The translations under genes were made by a program, and so were the position numbers. 64,000 bases of DNA from an uncultured Ruminococcus sp. (GTDB taxonomy: Bacteria > Bacillota > Clostridia > Oscillospirales > Ruminococcaceae), in assembly GCA_934435205.1 (NCBI GenBank), contig CAKSAK010000004.1:248001-312000 (forward strand), written 5' to 3'. The notes under the pieces were generated by a model. That model saw only the letters and a list, made by a program, of their open reading frames with translations. It was not told the origin of the DNA and did not search any database. Shown here one piece after another: positions 8,645 to 16,608 of the stretch. Every line of letters starts with the position of its first letter. Within the stretch, counting starts at the first letter, position 1.

Positions 8645-9004
8645 ATGGAAAACGCAATAACAGATATAAATATAGTCGAAAGAAAATTATTAGCTAATAT
8701 TAAACGACGTCCTGGTATGTATATTGGTAAAATGTCATTGGAGTTCTTACAAAACTTTTTCAACGGTTACAACTGTGCAGCTAAATTGCATTTCAATGAT
8801 GGAAAACACCATATTTTGCCTGAGGGCTTTAACGATTTTGTTGCTGTCAAGTTGCTTGGTCATAACAAGACCGTATTGAATTATTGTTCATTGATTTACG
8901 AAACTGAAGGTGACGAAGATAAAGCTGTTAATATGTTTTTTGAACTACTTAATGAATGTCTAATAAGTCAAGGGTTTGAACCTATAAGTGATTGTGAGGA
9001 CTAA
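8645..9004 (+). CDS. Small protein with GyrB-like RPGMYIG motif, unknown function
   Basis: 119 residues from the ATG at 8645. The most striking feature is KRRPGMYIGKMSLEFLQNFF near residue 21, which matches the conserved RPGMYIG loop near the N-terminus of GyrB/ParE ATPases. The rest of the GHKL ATPase fold (Asn-box, glycine box) is missing, so it cannot be an ATPase by itself. The remainder is mixed helical, with an acidic C-terminus ending CED. It is more AT-rich in codon use than the genes either side. It sits four bases after the response regulator and one base before the kinase start, so it is part of the transcript. It may be an adaptor or immunity-type protein inserted into a two-component operon; I know of no established function. 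Confidence 0.7.
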   Translation: MENAITDINIVERKLLANIKRRPGMYIGKMSLEFLQNFFNGYNCAAKLHFNDGKHHILPEGFNDFVAVKLLGHNKTVLNYCSLIYETEGDEDKAVNMFFELLNECLISQGFEPISDCED

Positions 9005-9005
9005 T

Positions 9006-9737
9006 ATGAAAATAGCAATCATAATAGGTGCGGTAATCTTATTTTCAGCACTCTGCGTTGTAGGATTATTCCTAATCCGCCGCACCCTATATAACATGAT
9101 AGACCGCCGAATAGAGCGCTTTCAGAGCGAGCTTATCGAAAAGCAGGTGCGTGAGATACAGAATATGTATCGTCAGGTGCGTGGCTGGCGGCACGATTAC
9201 CGCAACCATATCAACAATATGAAAATTCAGCTCTCAGAGGGCAATTATGATAAGCTGTCTGACTATCTCAACGAGCTTGCGGACGATCTTGACACTGTGG
9301 ATACTGTAATAAAGACGGGCAATGTTATGGCGGACGCTATCCTCAACAGCAAGCTGAATGTTGCGGAGAAAATGAACATAAAGCTCAACGTGAAAGCGAA
9401 TGTTCCCGACAAGCTGCCCATGAGCGATGTTGAGCTTTGTTCAATGCTTGGAAATATACTTGATAATGCAGTTGAAGCCTGTGGCACGCTTCCTGAAGAG
9501 GAACGATTTATGCGTGTGTATATCGGCAAGCTGAAAGGACAGTTGTATCTTTCTGTGCAGAACTCCGCAGGCAAAGTGCGCAAGTCGAAAAATACATATC
9601 TCTCCACCAAAGAGGGTGAACACGGCTACGGCTTATTCCGAATCGACAGAGTTGCGAAAAGGTACGGCGGATATGTTAATCGTCAGAATGAAGAGGGCGT
9701 GTTTGCCACCGAAATAATGGTGCCGCTTTGCAGTTAG
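9006..9737 (+). CDS. Sensor histidine kinase, GHKL type, with a single TM segment
   Basis: 243 residues from the ATG at 9006. One membrane helix (about 4-24) is followed by a coiled coil and the kinase core. The phospho-acceptor is probably His63 in WRHDYRNH, the Asn-box is GNILDNAVEAC and the glycine box is GEHGYGLFRI. The architecture is AgrC-like in the catalytic half but lacks the usual five to seven helix sensor domain, so the signal must come from a partner such as the following ABC transporters or the small upstream protein. The preceding gene ends one base before it, so expression is coupled. An earlier in-frame ATG (8988) lies inside the previous gene and lacks a better ribosome site. 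Confidence 0.9.
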   Translation: MKIAIIIGAVILFSALCVVGLFLIRRTLYNMIDRRIERFQSELIEKQVREIQNMYRQVRGWRHDYRNHINNMKIQLSEGNYDKLSDYLNELADDLDTVDTVIKTGNVMADAILNSKLNVAEKMNIKLNVKANVPDKLPMSDVELCSMLGNILDNAVEACGTLPEEERFMRVYIGKLKGQLYLSVQNSAGKVRKSKNTYLSTKEGEHGYGLFRIDRVAKRYGGYVNRQNEEGVFATEIMVPLCS

Positions 9738-9741
9738 TATT

Positions 9742-9770
9742 GCCATTCGTGCCGTATTTTGACCGTTCGT
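9742..9770 (+). promoter_or_regulatory. Possible LytTR-type direct repeats before the ABC genes
   Basis: GCCATTCGT (9742-9750) and ACCGTTCGT (9762-9770) are near-identical direct repeats 20 bases apart. The second fits the AgrA-type half-site as I remember it. They lie 56-84 bp before the first ABC gene. The second copy also forms the left arm of the terminator at 9761-9798, so the similarity could be a by-product of that hairpin. Confidence 0.35.
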
Positions 9771-9798
9771 GCAGAAATCAACACGGGCGGTCTTTTTT
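9761..9798 (+). terminator. Rho-independent terminator or attenuator between kinase and ABC genes
   Basis: GACCGTTCGTG pairs with CACGGGCGGTC (two G-U wobbles) and six T follow. It would separate the two-component genes from the transporter genes or let only part of the transcripts through. A TATGAT hexamer at 9803-9808 may be the -10 element of a separate transporter promoter. Confidence 0.65.
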
Positions 9799-9825
9799 GC
9801 TGTATGATGAATGTGAGGTGAGAAT

Positions 9826-11700
9826 ATGAAACGTGTAAAAATCGCAAAGTACACAAAAGAAAAACGTCAGAAAGCGAGGGACGAATACAACAAAGAGCAA
9901 AGCAAGATAAAGTACAAGACCTTTGAAAATATGCGCTATACCCTTTATGAGCTTTGGAAAAGCCAGCCTATAATGCTGATACTGGTCATTGTGCAGATAT
10001 TTTCAAGCGTCGCCGCAACTCTTTTTAATACGTTCACTAGCAAATATGTTGTTGAGCTTGCGCTGGGAACTTCATCACGCACAAGGCTTGCAGTAATATG
10101 TTTGCTGCTTATAGTCGGCGAGCGTATATCGGAATATATAGAAAAAGAGTCGAGGGATTATGGAGGATATTTAGGTCAATTCAAATTTCTCAACTATATG
10201 CTGCGAAAAATGCAGCGAAAGCATATGTCTACCGACTATGAGAACAACGAAAGCTGCGAGAACAGCAACTTGATGCAAAAGGCACATACAGGTTCACATT
10301 ACATAACTACTCAGACAATTTATACCATTAGGGATTTTCTTATGGCGTTGATACAGCTTGCAGCATATGGTGGAATACTTTCAATGCTCGATCCTATAAT
10401 GATCCTTATCGTCGGCGTTCCTACCATTACGGTCTATTATCTTGAGCGGCATAAAATGAAATGGATATGGAACATGGCAGATAATTGGCAGCAGTATGAT
10501 CGTGAACTTAATTATATCAGCAATGCAGGCAGAGATTTTTCTTCGGCAAAAGATGTGCGCATTTTCGGAATGGACAAATGGTTCACAAAGATTTTCGACC
10601 GCTCATATGCAAACCGCTTGAACTGGTACGAACAGCAGGACGAATGGACATTCCGTCACAATGTGGTGTCAACTATCATCTTGCGGCTTGCAGATTTTGC
10701 CGCCTATGCTTATGTTATTTATATGGTAGTTAAAGGCAATATAGGCGCAGGCGATTTTGTGCTGTATTTCAATTCCATATGGAATTTCGGCTATTCTGTA
10801 AGAACTGCGTTTGACAAGTTCTCAGGTTTCAAATGGCTTTCTAACAATACTTCCTATGCAAGACAATATCTCGAAATGCCCGATAAGACCAATCGCAGCA
10901 AGGGCGAAGAACTACCAACAGGGGAGTGCGAGCTTGAATTTAGAAATGTCAGCTACACGTATTCCGGTGCTGAAAAGCCGACTATCCAAAATATCTCATT
11001 TACTTTGCATAAGGGCGAAAAGCTTGCACTTGTGGGACTTAACGGCGCAGGAAAGACCACTCTCATAAAGCTTATGTGCGGTCTTTATGACCCAACAGAG
11101 GGCGAGATACTTCTTAACGGAAAGCCTGTGAACAGCTACAACAGAGATGAATATTTCACGCTTTTCGGCGCAGTTTTTCAGGATATTGCCTTGCTTGCGG
11201 TGACTATCGCTGAAAATATCGCAGGTGCAGATGCGGATAGTTTTGACCGTGAAAAAGTTTATGACTGCCTTAAAAAAGCAGGACTATACGATAAAGTTAT
11301 GAGTTTGCCTGAAAAAGAAAACACAAGGCTTGTGAAGTCAGTTTTTGAAAATTCCACCGAGCTTTCGGGCGGTCAGACGCAAAAGCTTGCACTTGCAAGG
11401 GCGTTGTATAAGGACGCACCGATACTTCTCCTTGACGAGCCAACAGCCGCACTTGACCCTATCGCAGAGCAGGAAATGTATTTGAAATATGCCGATTTCA
11501 CCAAAGGCAAATCAAGCGTTTTCATATCCCACCGTCTTGCCTCAACAAGGTTCTGCGACAGGATAATAATGATAGAAAACGGCACTTTAACAGAAACAGG
11601 CACTCACGCCCAGCTTATGGCGCAGGGCGGAAAATACGCCGAGCTTTTCGAGCTTCAAAGTTCATATTACAATGACAAGGGGGTGCAGATAAATGAGTAA
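9826..11700 (+). CDS. ABC exporter half-transporter 1 (TM domain fused to ATPase)
   Basis: 624 residues. About 40 N-terminal charged residues precede an ABC transmembrane domain of roughly six helices (about 40-340). The ATPase follows: Walker A GLNGAGKTTLIK, ABC signature ELSGGQTQKLALARAL, Walker B ILLLDEPTAALDP and the H-loop ISHRLAS. There is no N-terminal C39 peptidase, so it does not itself cleave a leader peptide. It overlaps the next half-transporter by eight bases; together they form a probable heterodimeric exporter. Next to a LytTR system the likely cargo is a peptide or antimicrobial compound, or the pair provides resistance to one. The substrate is not visible in the sequence. Confidence 0.9.
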   Translation: MKRVKIAKYTKEKRQKARDEYNKEQSKIKYKTFENMRYTLYELWKSQPIMLILVIVQIFSSVAATLFNTFTSKYVVELALGTSSRTRLAVICLLLIVGERISEYIEKESRDYGGYLGQFKFLNYMLRKMQRKHMSTDYENNESCENSNLMQKAHTGSHYITTQTIYTIRDFLMALIQLAAYGGILSMLDPIMILIVGVPTITVYYLERHKMKWIWNMADNWQQYDRELNYISNAGRDFSSAKDVRIFGMDKWFTKIFDRSYANRLNWYEQQDEWTFRHNVVSTIILRLADFAAYAYVIYMVVKGNIGAGDFVLYFNSIWNFGYSVRTAFDKFSGFKWLSNNTSYARQYLEMPDKTNRSKGEELPTGECELEFRNVSYTYSGAEKPTIQNISFTLHKGEKLALVGLNGAGKTTLIKLMCGLYDPTEGEILLNGKPVNSYNRDEYFTLFGAVFQDIALLAVTIAENIAGADADSFDREKVYDCLKKAGLYDKVMSLPEKENTRLVKSVFENSTELSGGQTQKLALARALYKDAPILLLDEPTAALDPIAEQEMYLKYADFTKGKSSVFISHRLASTRFCDRIIMIENGTLTETGTHAQLMAQGGKYAELFELQSSYYNDKGVQINE

Positions 11701-13600
11701 AAGTAATGAAAACAACGAAGAAAAGCTTTCCGCAAAGGAAAGACGTGAGATAATAAAACGAACGCTGAAAGCTGTAAGGGTCGCCGACGGCGGTTATCTC
11801 ATTAGAGATACTATTGAATATGTGCTGGGGCTTGCCACGGAATTTGTCTTTATATATCTGTCTGCCCTTGTTATCGACGGCATTACGCAGTCAAAACCTG
11901 TTGGAACGCTGCTTTCTTATGCAGCGATTGTCGTTGGCGTGCAGGCTGTGATATTTATGATAAAGTTGTTTCTTTTAAGACGTTCAAGTTCTCAGACTTT
12001 TGCCAGAAGTACCAATCTGCATAAAAATCTTTGGCAGAAAGTAATGACAATGGATTTTATCCACCTTGAAAGCACCGACACACAAAACAAATTTTCTAAC
12101 GCAGACGATCAGATAAATAATTATAACGCAGGCATACCAGCCCAGTGTACCTATATCAATTATGGGATCGGCGGATTATTTATGATGATAACAGGCGTTA
12201 TACTTATCATACCGATGATTTTTGCAAAGCCTGTCACCACAGCAGGGTTTAGTGGTTTCGTTCAGTCTATATGGGGTTTTCTTGCGGTGGTTATAATAAC
12301 TGTTTTGCTTGAAATGCTAAAATCCTTGGTCATAAACCCTAAAGCCATACTTGGTTTCGAAAAGGTACAAAATGACAAAAAGATCATTCAAGCAAATCGT
12401 GCAGAGGGCTTTTTCAGTAATTACATTCTCGGCAATTATCGAAACGGCAAAGAGATAAGAATATATTCCCAGCAAAATCTTATTGATAAAGAGCTTGATA
12501 AAGCACGAGATGAGATAGCAGAGGGTTGGTTCAAAGCATATAAGTCAGCTATGCTGCCGAATTTTCTTTGTCAGGTGGTCAATATCCTCACAAAGGCACT
12601 TATGTACGGCTTTGCGGTCATTAGGGCGGCAAGCGGAATGTTATCTCCAGGCGAGGTGATAGCTTTTGCGCTGTACTTTGAAAAGATATCCGCAGGCGTG
12701 TCAGATCTTTCAGACTTTTACGGACTGCTGAAAATAACGCCGACTTTCTGCAAGAAATATTTTGATTTTCTTGATATCCCTGATGAAAAGTATAAAGGCA
12801 CTATACCCACCGAAAAGCGTGACGATAACGAATATGAATTTGAGTTCAAGCACGTTTGGTTCAGGTATCCCAACAGTGAGGAGTATGTACTGAAAGATAT
12901 CAATCTCAAATGGCGTATCGGTGAGAAAATGGCACTGGTGGGCAGGAATGGCTCAGGCAAATCAACGCTGATAAAGCTGCTTTGCAGGCTTTATGACGCC
13001 ACAAAAGGTGAGATAACCCTCAATGGTATTGATATCCGCAAGTATTCCTATGATGACTATATGCAACTTTTCTCTGTTGTTTTTCAGGATTCCAAGCTGT
13101 TTTCATACAGCCTTGCAGAAAATGTCGCCGCTGATACCGATTTTGACAGCGAACTTGTGGAAAACTGTGTAAGAAAAGCAGGGCTATCAGAACTTCTTGA
13201 CAAAATGCCTGACGGTATAAATACATACCTTTACAAGGACTTCAACGAAAACGGAGTGGAGATATCAGGCGGTGAAGCCCAGAAACTATGCCTTGCGAGG
13301 GCGATATATAAAGGCTCACCTTTCATAGTTCTTGACGAACCCACCGCCGCGCTCGACCCTATATCTGAATATGACATCTACACAAAATTTAACAGCATTG
13401 TTGGAACAAGAACGGCTATCTACATTTCGCATAGGCTGTCAAGCTGCCGTTTTTGCGATGATATAACAGTTCTTGACAATGGCCACATAATAGAGCGTGG
13501 CAGCCATGAAAAGCTTATCGCCAAAGGCGGAATATATACAGCAATGTGGGCGGCACAGGCGGAGTATTATAAAGATACGGCAGGGGAACTGTTTGCGTAA
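11693..13600 (+). CDS. ABC exporter half-transporter 2 (TM domain fused to ATPase)
   Basis: 635 residues. A transmembrane domain occupies about residues 40-360. The ATPase carries Walker A GRNGSGKSTLIKLLC, signature EISGGEAQKLCLARAI and Walker B FIVLDEPTAALDP, with the H-loop ISHRLSS. Both nucleotide-binding domains of the pair keep a Glu after the Walker B Asp, so neither site looks degenerate, unlike many heterodimeric exporters. The ATG lies inside the end of the previous gene. Last gene of the 7.9-13.6 kb cassette; a hairpin-rich repeat element follows 34 bp after the stop codon and may double as a 3' end. Confidence 0.9.
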   Translation: MSKSNENNEEKLSAKERREIIKRTLKAVRVADGGYLIRDTIEYVLGLATEFVFIYLSALVIDGITQSKPVGTLLSYAAIVVGVQAVIFMIKLFLLRRSSSQTFARSTNLHKNLWQKVMTMDFIHLESTDTQNKFSNADDQINNYNAGIPAQCTYINYGIGGLFMMITGVILIIPMIFAKPVTTAGFSGFVQSIWGFLAVVIITVLLEMLKSLVINPKAILGFEKVQNDKKIIQANRAEGFFSNYILGNYRNGKEIRIYSQQNLIDKELDKARDEIAEGWFKAYKSAMLPNFLCQVVNILTKALMYGFAVIRAASGMLSPGEVIAFALYFEKISAGVSDLSDFYGLLKITPTFCKKYFDFLDIPDEKYKGTIPTEKRDDNEYEFEFKHVWFRYPNSEEYVLKDINLKWRIGEKMALVGRNGSGKSTLIKLLCRLYDATKGEITLNGIDIRKYSYDDYMQLFSVVFQDSKLFSYSLAENVAADTDFDSELVENCVRKAGLSELLDKMPDGINTYLYKDFNENGVEISGGEAQKLCLARAIYKGSPFIVLDEPTAALDPISEYDIYTKFNSIVGTRTAIYISHRLSSCRFCDDITVLDNGHIIERGSHEKLIAKGGIYTAMWAAQAEYYKDTAGELFA

Positions 13601-13633
13601 TTTGGTTGAAAAGCCAATGCAAAGTAAAAGGCC

Positions 13634-13850
13634 CACCGAGCGAAGCGAGCAAAAGGTCAAGGGGTGAAACCCATTGCAGGGTCTAGGGACAGAGTCCCTA
13701 GCGGAGTAAATTTCTTGTTCGACTTCGCTCACAAGAAATGGGCAGAGCCTCAATAGGCACAAGCCTACTAAGCGGTGCAGAAAGCAATAGAAGAATTGCA
13801 AATGAAAAATCAATCACAAAGCGGTGTCGGAGTGTAAATTCTGCACCGCT
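13634..13850 (+). repeat. Modular multi-hairpin repeat, copy 1
   Basis: Nearly the same sequence as 19641-19881, 6 kb away. Modules in order: the GAGCGAAGCGAGC palindrome, the AGGGACAGAGTCCCT hairpin, TTTCTTGT facing ACAAGAAA, TAGGC facing GCCTA, and an outer stem AGCGGTGCAG (13771-13780) with CTGCACCGCT (13841-13850) followed by TTTT. Copy 1 lacks a 25-base hairpin module that copy 2 has. It has no transposase. It is best seen as a non-autonomous dispersed element; it may also act as a terminator for the ABC operon. Confidence 0.8.
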
Positions 13851-13897
13851 TTTGCAGTTTGTTTTACAAACTTTTCCTGCGACATCCTCGAAAGGAC

Positions 13898-13926
13898 AAA
13901 AAAACACCCACAGAAAACTGTGGGTG
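13898..13926 (-). terminator. Strong rho-independent terminator on the minus strand
   Basis: A perfect nine-pair stem (CACCCACAG/CTGTGGGTG) with a four-base loop, followed on the minus strand by a long T run. No minus-strand protein gene ends here, which is the main argument for a small RNA gene upstream of it. Confidence 0.75.
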
Positions 13927-14100
13927 CCAAAAAATAAAAAATTATAGGGGAGAAGCTAGTAGAAATTAATCTACAAGCTGTATATATGAAGGCTTGGGGT
14001 AAAAGCCTACATACCAAAGTTATTCATCGCTTTCGGAACTTTCCTCGTGGGGTCTTGTCCCTTGCGACAAGTATATAATACCTTGTCCGTATGTACTGCA
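13898..14100 (-). ncRNA. Candidate structured non-coding RNA
   Basis: Read on the minus strand, this gap holds a chain of stems: CTTGTC with GACAAG (two alternative partners), AAAGTT/AACTTT, AGGCTT/AAGCCT and AGCTTGTAGA/TCTACTAGCT. At the end stands a strong terminator: CACCCACAG, a TTTT loop, CTGTGGGTG, then a long T run. There is no open reading frame of note. The lone promoter I can define here faces the other way (rsmE), so the 5' end is uncertain. Size and layout could fit a regulatory RNA such as 6S RNA, but I cannot match a family from memory. Confidence 0.4.
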
Positions 14101-14133
14101 TATGAAAGTTTTGTGTTAGTTATGTGAATTTTA

Positions 14134-14162
14134 TTGAACAATTTTTGAAGGTGTGGTATACT
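14134..14162 (+). promoter_or_regulatory. Promoter for rsmE
   Basis: TTGAAC (14134-14139), a 17-base spacer and TATACT (14157-14162), about 68 bp before the rsmE start. Confidence 0.7.
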
Positions 14163-14229
14163 ATACCAAGAAGCGACGGAAGCGTCGTGAAAGTGCGTAG
14201 AATCGTGATTTGAGATTGGAGGACAGTGC

Positions 14230-14982
14230 TTGACACTGGTTGGGAATATGCCTAGATTTTTTGTTGACAGCGTATCGGGGGATACGGTAACTATCAGAGG
14301 TAATGACGCTTATCATATCGGCAGAAGTTTGCGTATGAGACTTGGAGATATCATCACTGTTTGTGCGGACAGGGTGGAATACAGAGCAAAAATTCTGTCC
14401 ATTTCTGATAAGGAAGTGGTTTGCGATGTGCTTTCTGCTGAGAAAAGCGAAAATGAGCCTACTGTGAATGTGGTGCTTTATCAGGCGTTGCCCAAGTCTG
14501 ATAAAATGGATCTTATAGTGCAAAAGGCTGTGGAGCTTGGAGCGTACAAGATAGTGCCTGTTATTACGGCGAGGTGCGTTTCAAGACCTGCAAAAAGCGG
14601 CTACGAAAAGCGTGTGGAGAGATACAATAAGATAGCTTTGGAAGCGGCGAAACAGTCGGGCAGGGGATATGTGCCTGAGGTGACGAACTTTATAAGCTTC
14701 GAGGAGTGCCTTGGTGAGCTTAAAGAGTGCGACGAGAGCTTTATGTGCTATGAAAAAGGCGGTGTGAGCCTTAGCAAGACAGGCATTGCCCCTGTCAGTG
14801 AGGGCGAGGAAAAAACTATTGGCTTGTTTATCGGCTGTGAGGGCGGATTCGAGAGCCATGAGGCGGAGAGCTGTAGTCAGGCAGGGGTCACTGTGGTGAG
14901 TCTTGGACCTAGGATACTGCGGTGTGAGACTGCTCCGCTGGCGGCTCTTAGCGTGATAATGAGCCTTACGGGAAATATGTAG
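14230..14982 (+). CDS. rsmE: 16S rRNA (uracil-N3)-methyltransferase RsmE
   Basis: About 250 residues. PRFFVDSVSG is the usual N-terminus; an OB/PUA-like domain comes first and a SPOUT methyltransferase domain second, with QALPKSDKMDLIVQKAVELG, IGCEGGFE and LGPRILRCETA as the knot motifs. It methylates U1498 of 16S rRNA. I report the TTG at 14230 because GGAGGA (14218-14223) lies six bases upstream; the ATG at 14248 would give the more typical MPRFF start but has a weaker ribosome site. Single gene with its own promoter; prmA, often its partner, is not next to it. Confidence 0.92.
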   Translation: MTLVGNMPRFFVDSVSGDTVTIRGNDAYHIGRSLRMRLGDIITVCADRVEYRAKILSISDKEVVCDVLSAEKSENEPTVNVVLYQALPKSDKMDLIVQKAVELGAYKIVPVITARCVSRPAKSGYEKRVERYNKIALEAAKQSGRGYVPEVTNFISFEECLGELKECDESFMCYEKGGVSLSKTGIAPVSEGEEKTIGLFIGCEGGFESHEAESCSQAGVTVVSLGPRILRCETAPLAALSVIMSLTGNM

Positions 14983-15058
14983 CAGTGGGCAATTTGTCAA
15001 AGCTTACTGAGAATTTTTGAGCAGGTTGTATAAAAAATCAGTATTTTTTGTAAACGTC

Positions 15059-15087
15059 TTGATTTTTTATAACAAATATGCTATACT
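15059..15087 (+). promoter_or_regulatory. Promoter for the small acidic membrane protein gene
   Basis: TTGATT (15059-15064), a 17-base spacer and TATACT (15082-15087), 56 bp before the ATG at 15143. Confidence 0.7.
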
Positions 15088-15142
15088 GTAGATAATCTGA
15101 ACTCAGTTCAGAGTGGAATATTCAGAAAAGGAGCGTTTTATT

Positions 15143-15466
15143 ATGGCAAGCGGATTGAAAGTTATAGCTGCACTCGGTGCGATCGCTGCAGGAGCTGCTG
15201 CTATTTTTGCATTTAAAAAGCACAAGGAGCTTGAAAACTACGATTACGAAGACCTCGATGAGGATTTCGACGATTGCTGCGGCTGCGACGAGTGTTCTGA
15301 CGAGGCTGATGAAGCTGATAAGACAGAGGACGCTGAGGCTGCTGAGGAGTCTGAGGAAAAGGCTGAAGAGCCTGCTGAGGACGAGGCTGCAACTGAGGAG
15401 GACGTTGACGTTGAAGTTCAGCTCGACGCTATCGAAGAGCCTGTTGAGGACGTTGACAAGGAATAA
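15143..15466 (+). CDS. Small acidic membrane-anchored protein with a Cys cluster
   Basis: 107 residues from the ATG at 15143, which has AAAGGAG at 15127-15133. Residues 3-24 form a hydrophobic Ala/Gly-rich helix. The rest is extremely acidic (Asp/Glu with Ala), with a cysteine cluster CCGCDEC around residues 41-47 that could bind metal or form disulfides. It is unlikely to be globular. The repetitive GAG/GAC codons make its other reading frames look open, but those are shadows. It has its own promoter and terminator. I do not recognise a family. Confidence 0.75.
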   Translation: MASGLKVIAALGAIAAGAAAIFAFKKHKELENYDYEDLDEDFDDCCGCDECSDEADEADKTEDAEAAEESEEKAEEPAEDEAATEEDVDVEVQLDAIEEPVEDVDKE

Positions 15467-15487
15467 TCGAGTATTATTTATTAAAAC

Positions 15488-15522
15488 AAAAAGGACAAGC
15501 CGATGTGGTTTGTCCTTTTTTA
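15488..15522 (+). terminator. Rho-independent terminator
   Basis: AAAAGGACAA pairs with TTTGTCCTTTT around a short loop, and the T run continues. It ends the transcript of the small acidic protein gene. Confidence 0.8.
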
Positions 15523-15545
15523 TTTGCTGATATTTTGGCTCTTTG

Positions 15546-15635
15546 TAGGGGTGAACAGTGTTCGCCTGTGAGAGTGCTGAAAAGTATCAAAGTAATGGGC
15601 AGTAACGGGCAGTGACGGGCGACCTCAGGTCGCCC
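15546..15635. repeat. Two short palindromic REP-like units
   Basis: The first unit (15546-15567) contains TGAACAGTGTTCGCC. The second (15617-15635) is GGGCGACCTCAGGTCGCCC, a nine-base-arm palindrome followed by CCTGCA. Related palindromes occur at 20193, 31032 and 55199. They lie in the spacer between converging genes. Confidence 0.65.
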
Positions 15636-15658
15636 CTGCAAACATTGTTCGTATGTGT

Positions 15659-16162
15659 TTAGGCTTTGCTCAGGCGGTTTTCGATAAAGTCGAAAACCTC
15701 GTCTTGGGATATGCCCAGGACGGCTGAAAACTCGTCAAAGAGCAGATTTTCCGCATTCTTGAAAAAACGCTCGTCCAATGAATGGAGGTGTCTGCCCTTT
15801 GAAATAAGATGTTTCTGCCTGAGATAAAGCGTTCTTACAAGCTGTGCAAGGCGCTTTCTATCACCGCTTTCAAGTATCTGTGAATAAAGCTCGGCACGCT
15901 CGCTGCTGCTTTCTTTCCAGAGGGAGCTCTCCTCGGGCATTTCTTTTATTATCTCCTCTATCTCTTCCCCTGTGAGAAGAGGTTTGAACTTTGTTTTAAG
16001 CTCGTCATTATCTACCGGCACATACAAGGTGGAATTGGCTTGGTGGACAGGCTTTAGTACTATGTAGCGTTTTTTCTGACCCTTGACGGTCTGTTCGCAC
16101 TCGCCCTCGACTTTACACACTCCAGTTGTACCATATGATATGACGTCGCCTTTTTTAAGCAT
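15659..16162 (-). CDS. CarD/CdnL-family RNA polymerase-binding regulator
   Basis: 167 residues from the ATG at 16162, picked because GGAAGGAG sits just upstream and MLKKGDVISYGTTGVCKVEG is the normal CarD start. The N-terminal Tudor-like domain (1-60) binds the RNA polymerase beta subunit; the helical C-terminal domain (about 65-167) would contact DNA at the upstream edge of the transcription bubble. Members stabilise open complexes at rRNA and other promoters. Usual length, single gene, promoter at 16221-16250. Confidence 0.9.
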   Translation of the reverse strand: MLKKGDVISYGTTGVCKVEGECEQTVKGQKKRYIVLKPVHQANSTLYVPVDNDELKTKFKPLLTGEEIEEIIKEMPEESSLWKESSSERAELYSQILESGDRKRLAQLVRTLYLRQKHLISKGRHLHSLDERFFKNAENLLFDEFSAVLGISQDEVFDFIENRLSKA

Positions 16163-16220
16163 TTTTAACGCTCCTTCCGCATTAAATCGTGAATATAACT
16201 TTATTTTGTTTCTTATATAC

Positions 16221-16250
16221 ATTATAGCACTTTTTTTCACAAAATGTCAT
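16221..16250 (-). promoter_or_regulatory. Promoter for the CarD-family gene
   Basis: On the minus strand ATGACA (16250-16245), an 18-base spacer and TATAAT (16226-16221), 59 bp before the ATG. The -35 has one mismatch. Confidence 0.6.
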
Positions 16251-16312
16251 AGGCAATTTTCACAAATACTGCATGAGGAAGAATTGTATAAATGTGTATG
16301 AAAGGGGGTTGA

Positions 16313-16343
16313 AAAAAAGCGGAAAGAGCCGTTCTTTCCGCTT
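16313..16343 (-). terminator. Terminator of the XRE gene
   Basis: AAGCGGAAAGA pairs with TCTTTCCGCTT around a five-base loop, and the minus strand continues into a T run. The arm begins at the stop codon of the gene. Confidence 0.8.
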
Positions 16344-16564
16344 TACATATCTTTATAGTAGGTCTTGTTTTTGGTTAGTCCCAAAAGATAGTCTACATTT
16401 GTTTTGTGATATTCAGCCAAGGCTATGAGGATATCCGTGGGGATATCACGCTGGCCTAGTTCGTAGTTGCTGTATGCTTGCTGTGAGCAATGGAGTATTT
16501 TTGCCATATCGTTTTGTTTAAGGTCTGCGTCTTCTCGCATATCTCGTATTCTTTGAAAAACCAT
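16343..16564 (-). CDS. Small XRE-family helix-turn-helix regulator
   Basis: 73 residues from the ATG at 16564, which has GGAG six bases upstream; longer versions from upstream ATGs lack a spaced ribosome site. Almost the whole protein is one Cro/CI-type helix-turn-helix: MREDADLKQNDMAKILHCSQ and QAYSNYELGQRDIPTDILIAL, then the usual YHKTNVDYLLGLT tail. It has no separate sensor or multimerisation domain. Two near-identical 15-bp palindromes just upstream (16609-16647) are probable operators, so it likely represses itself and possibly the divergent lipoprotein gene. Confidence 0.85.
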   Translation of the reverse strand: MVFQRIRDMREDADLKQNDMAKILHCSQQAYSNYELGQRDIPTDILIALAEYHKTNVDYLLGLTKNKTYYKDM

Positions 16565-16608
16565 GCGGCGCTCCATTCCTTTCTGATAGTATATATTTAA
16601 TATATCAT

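Noticed and set aside
13634..13947. Short frames inside repeat copy 1 (and the equivalent in copy 2)
   Set aside because: The frames coincide with hairpin sequence present in both copies, without ribosome site or conserved protein features.
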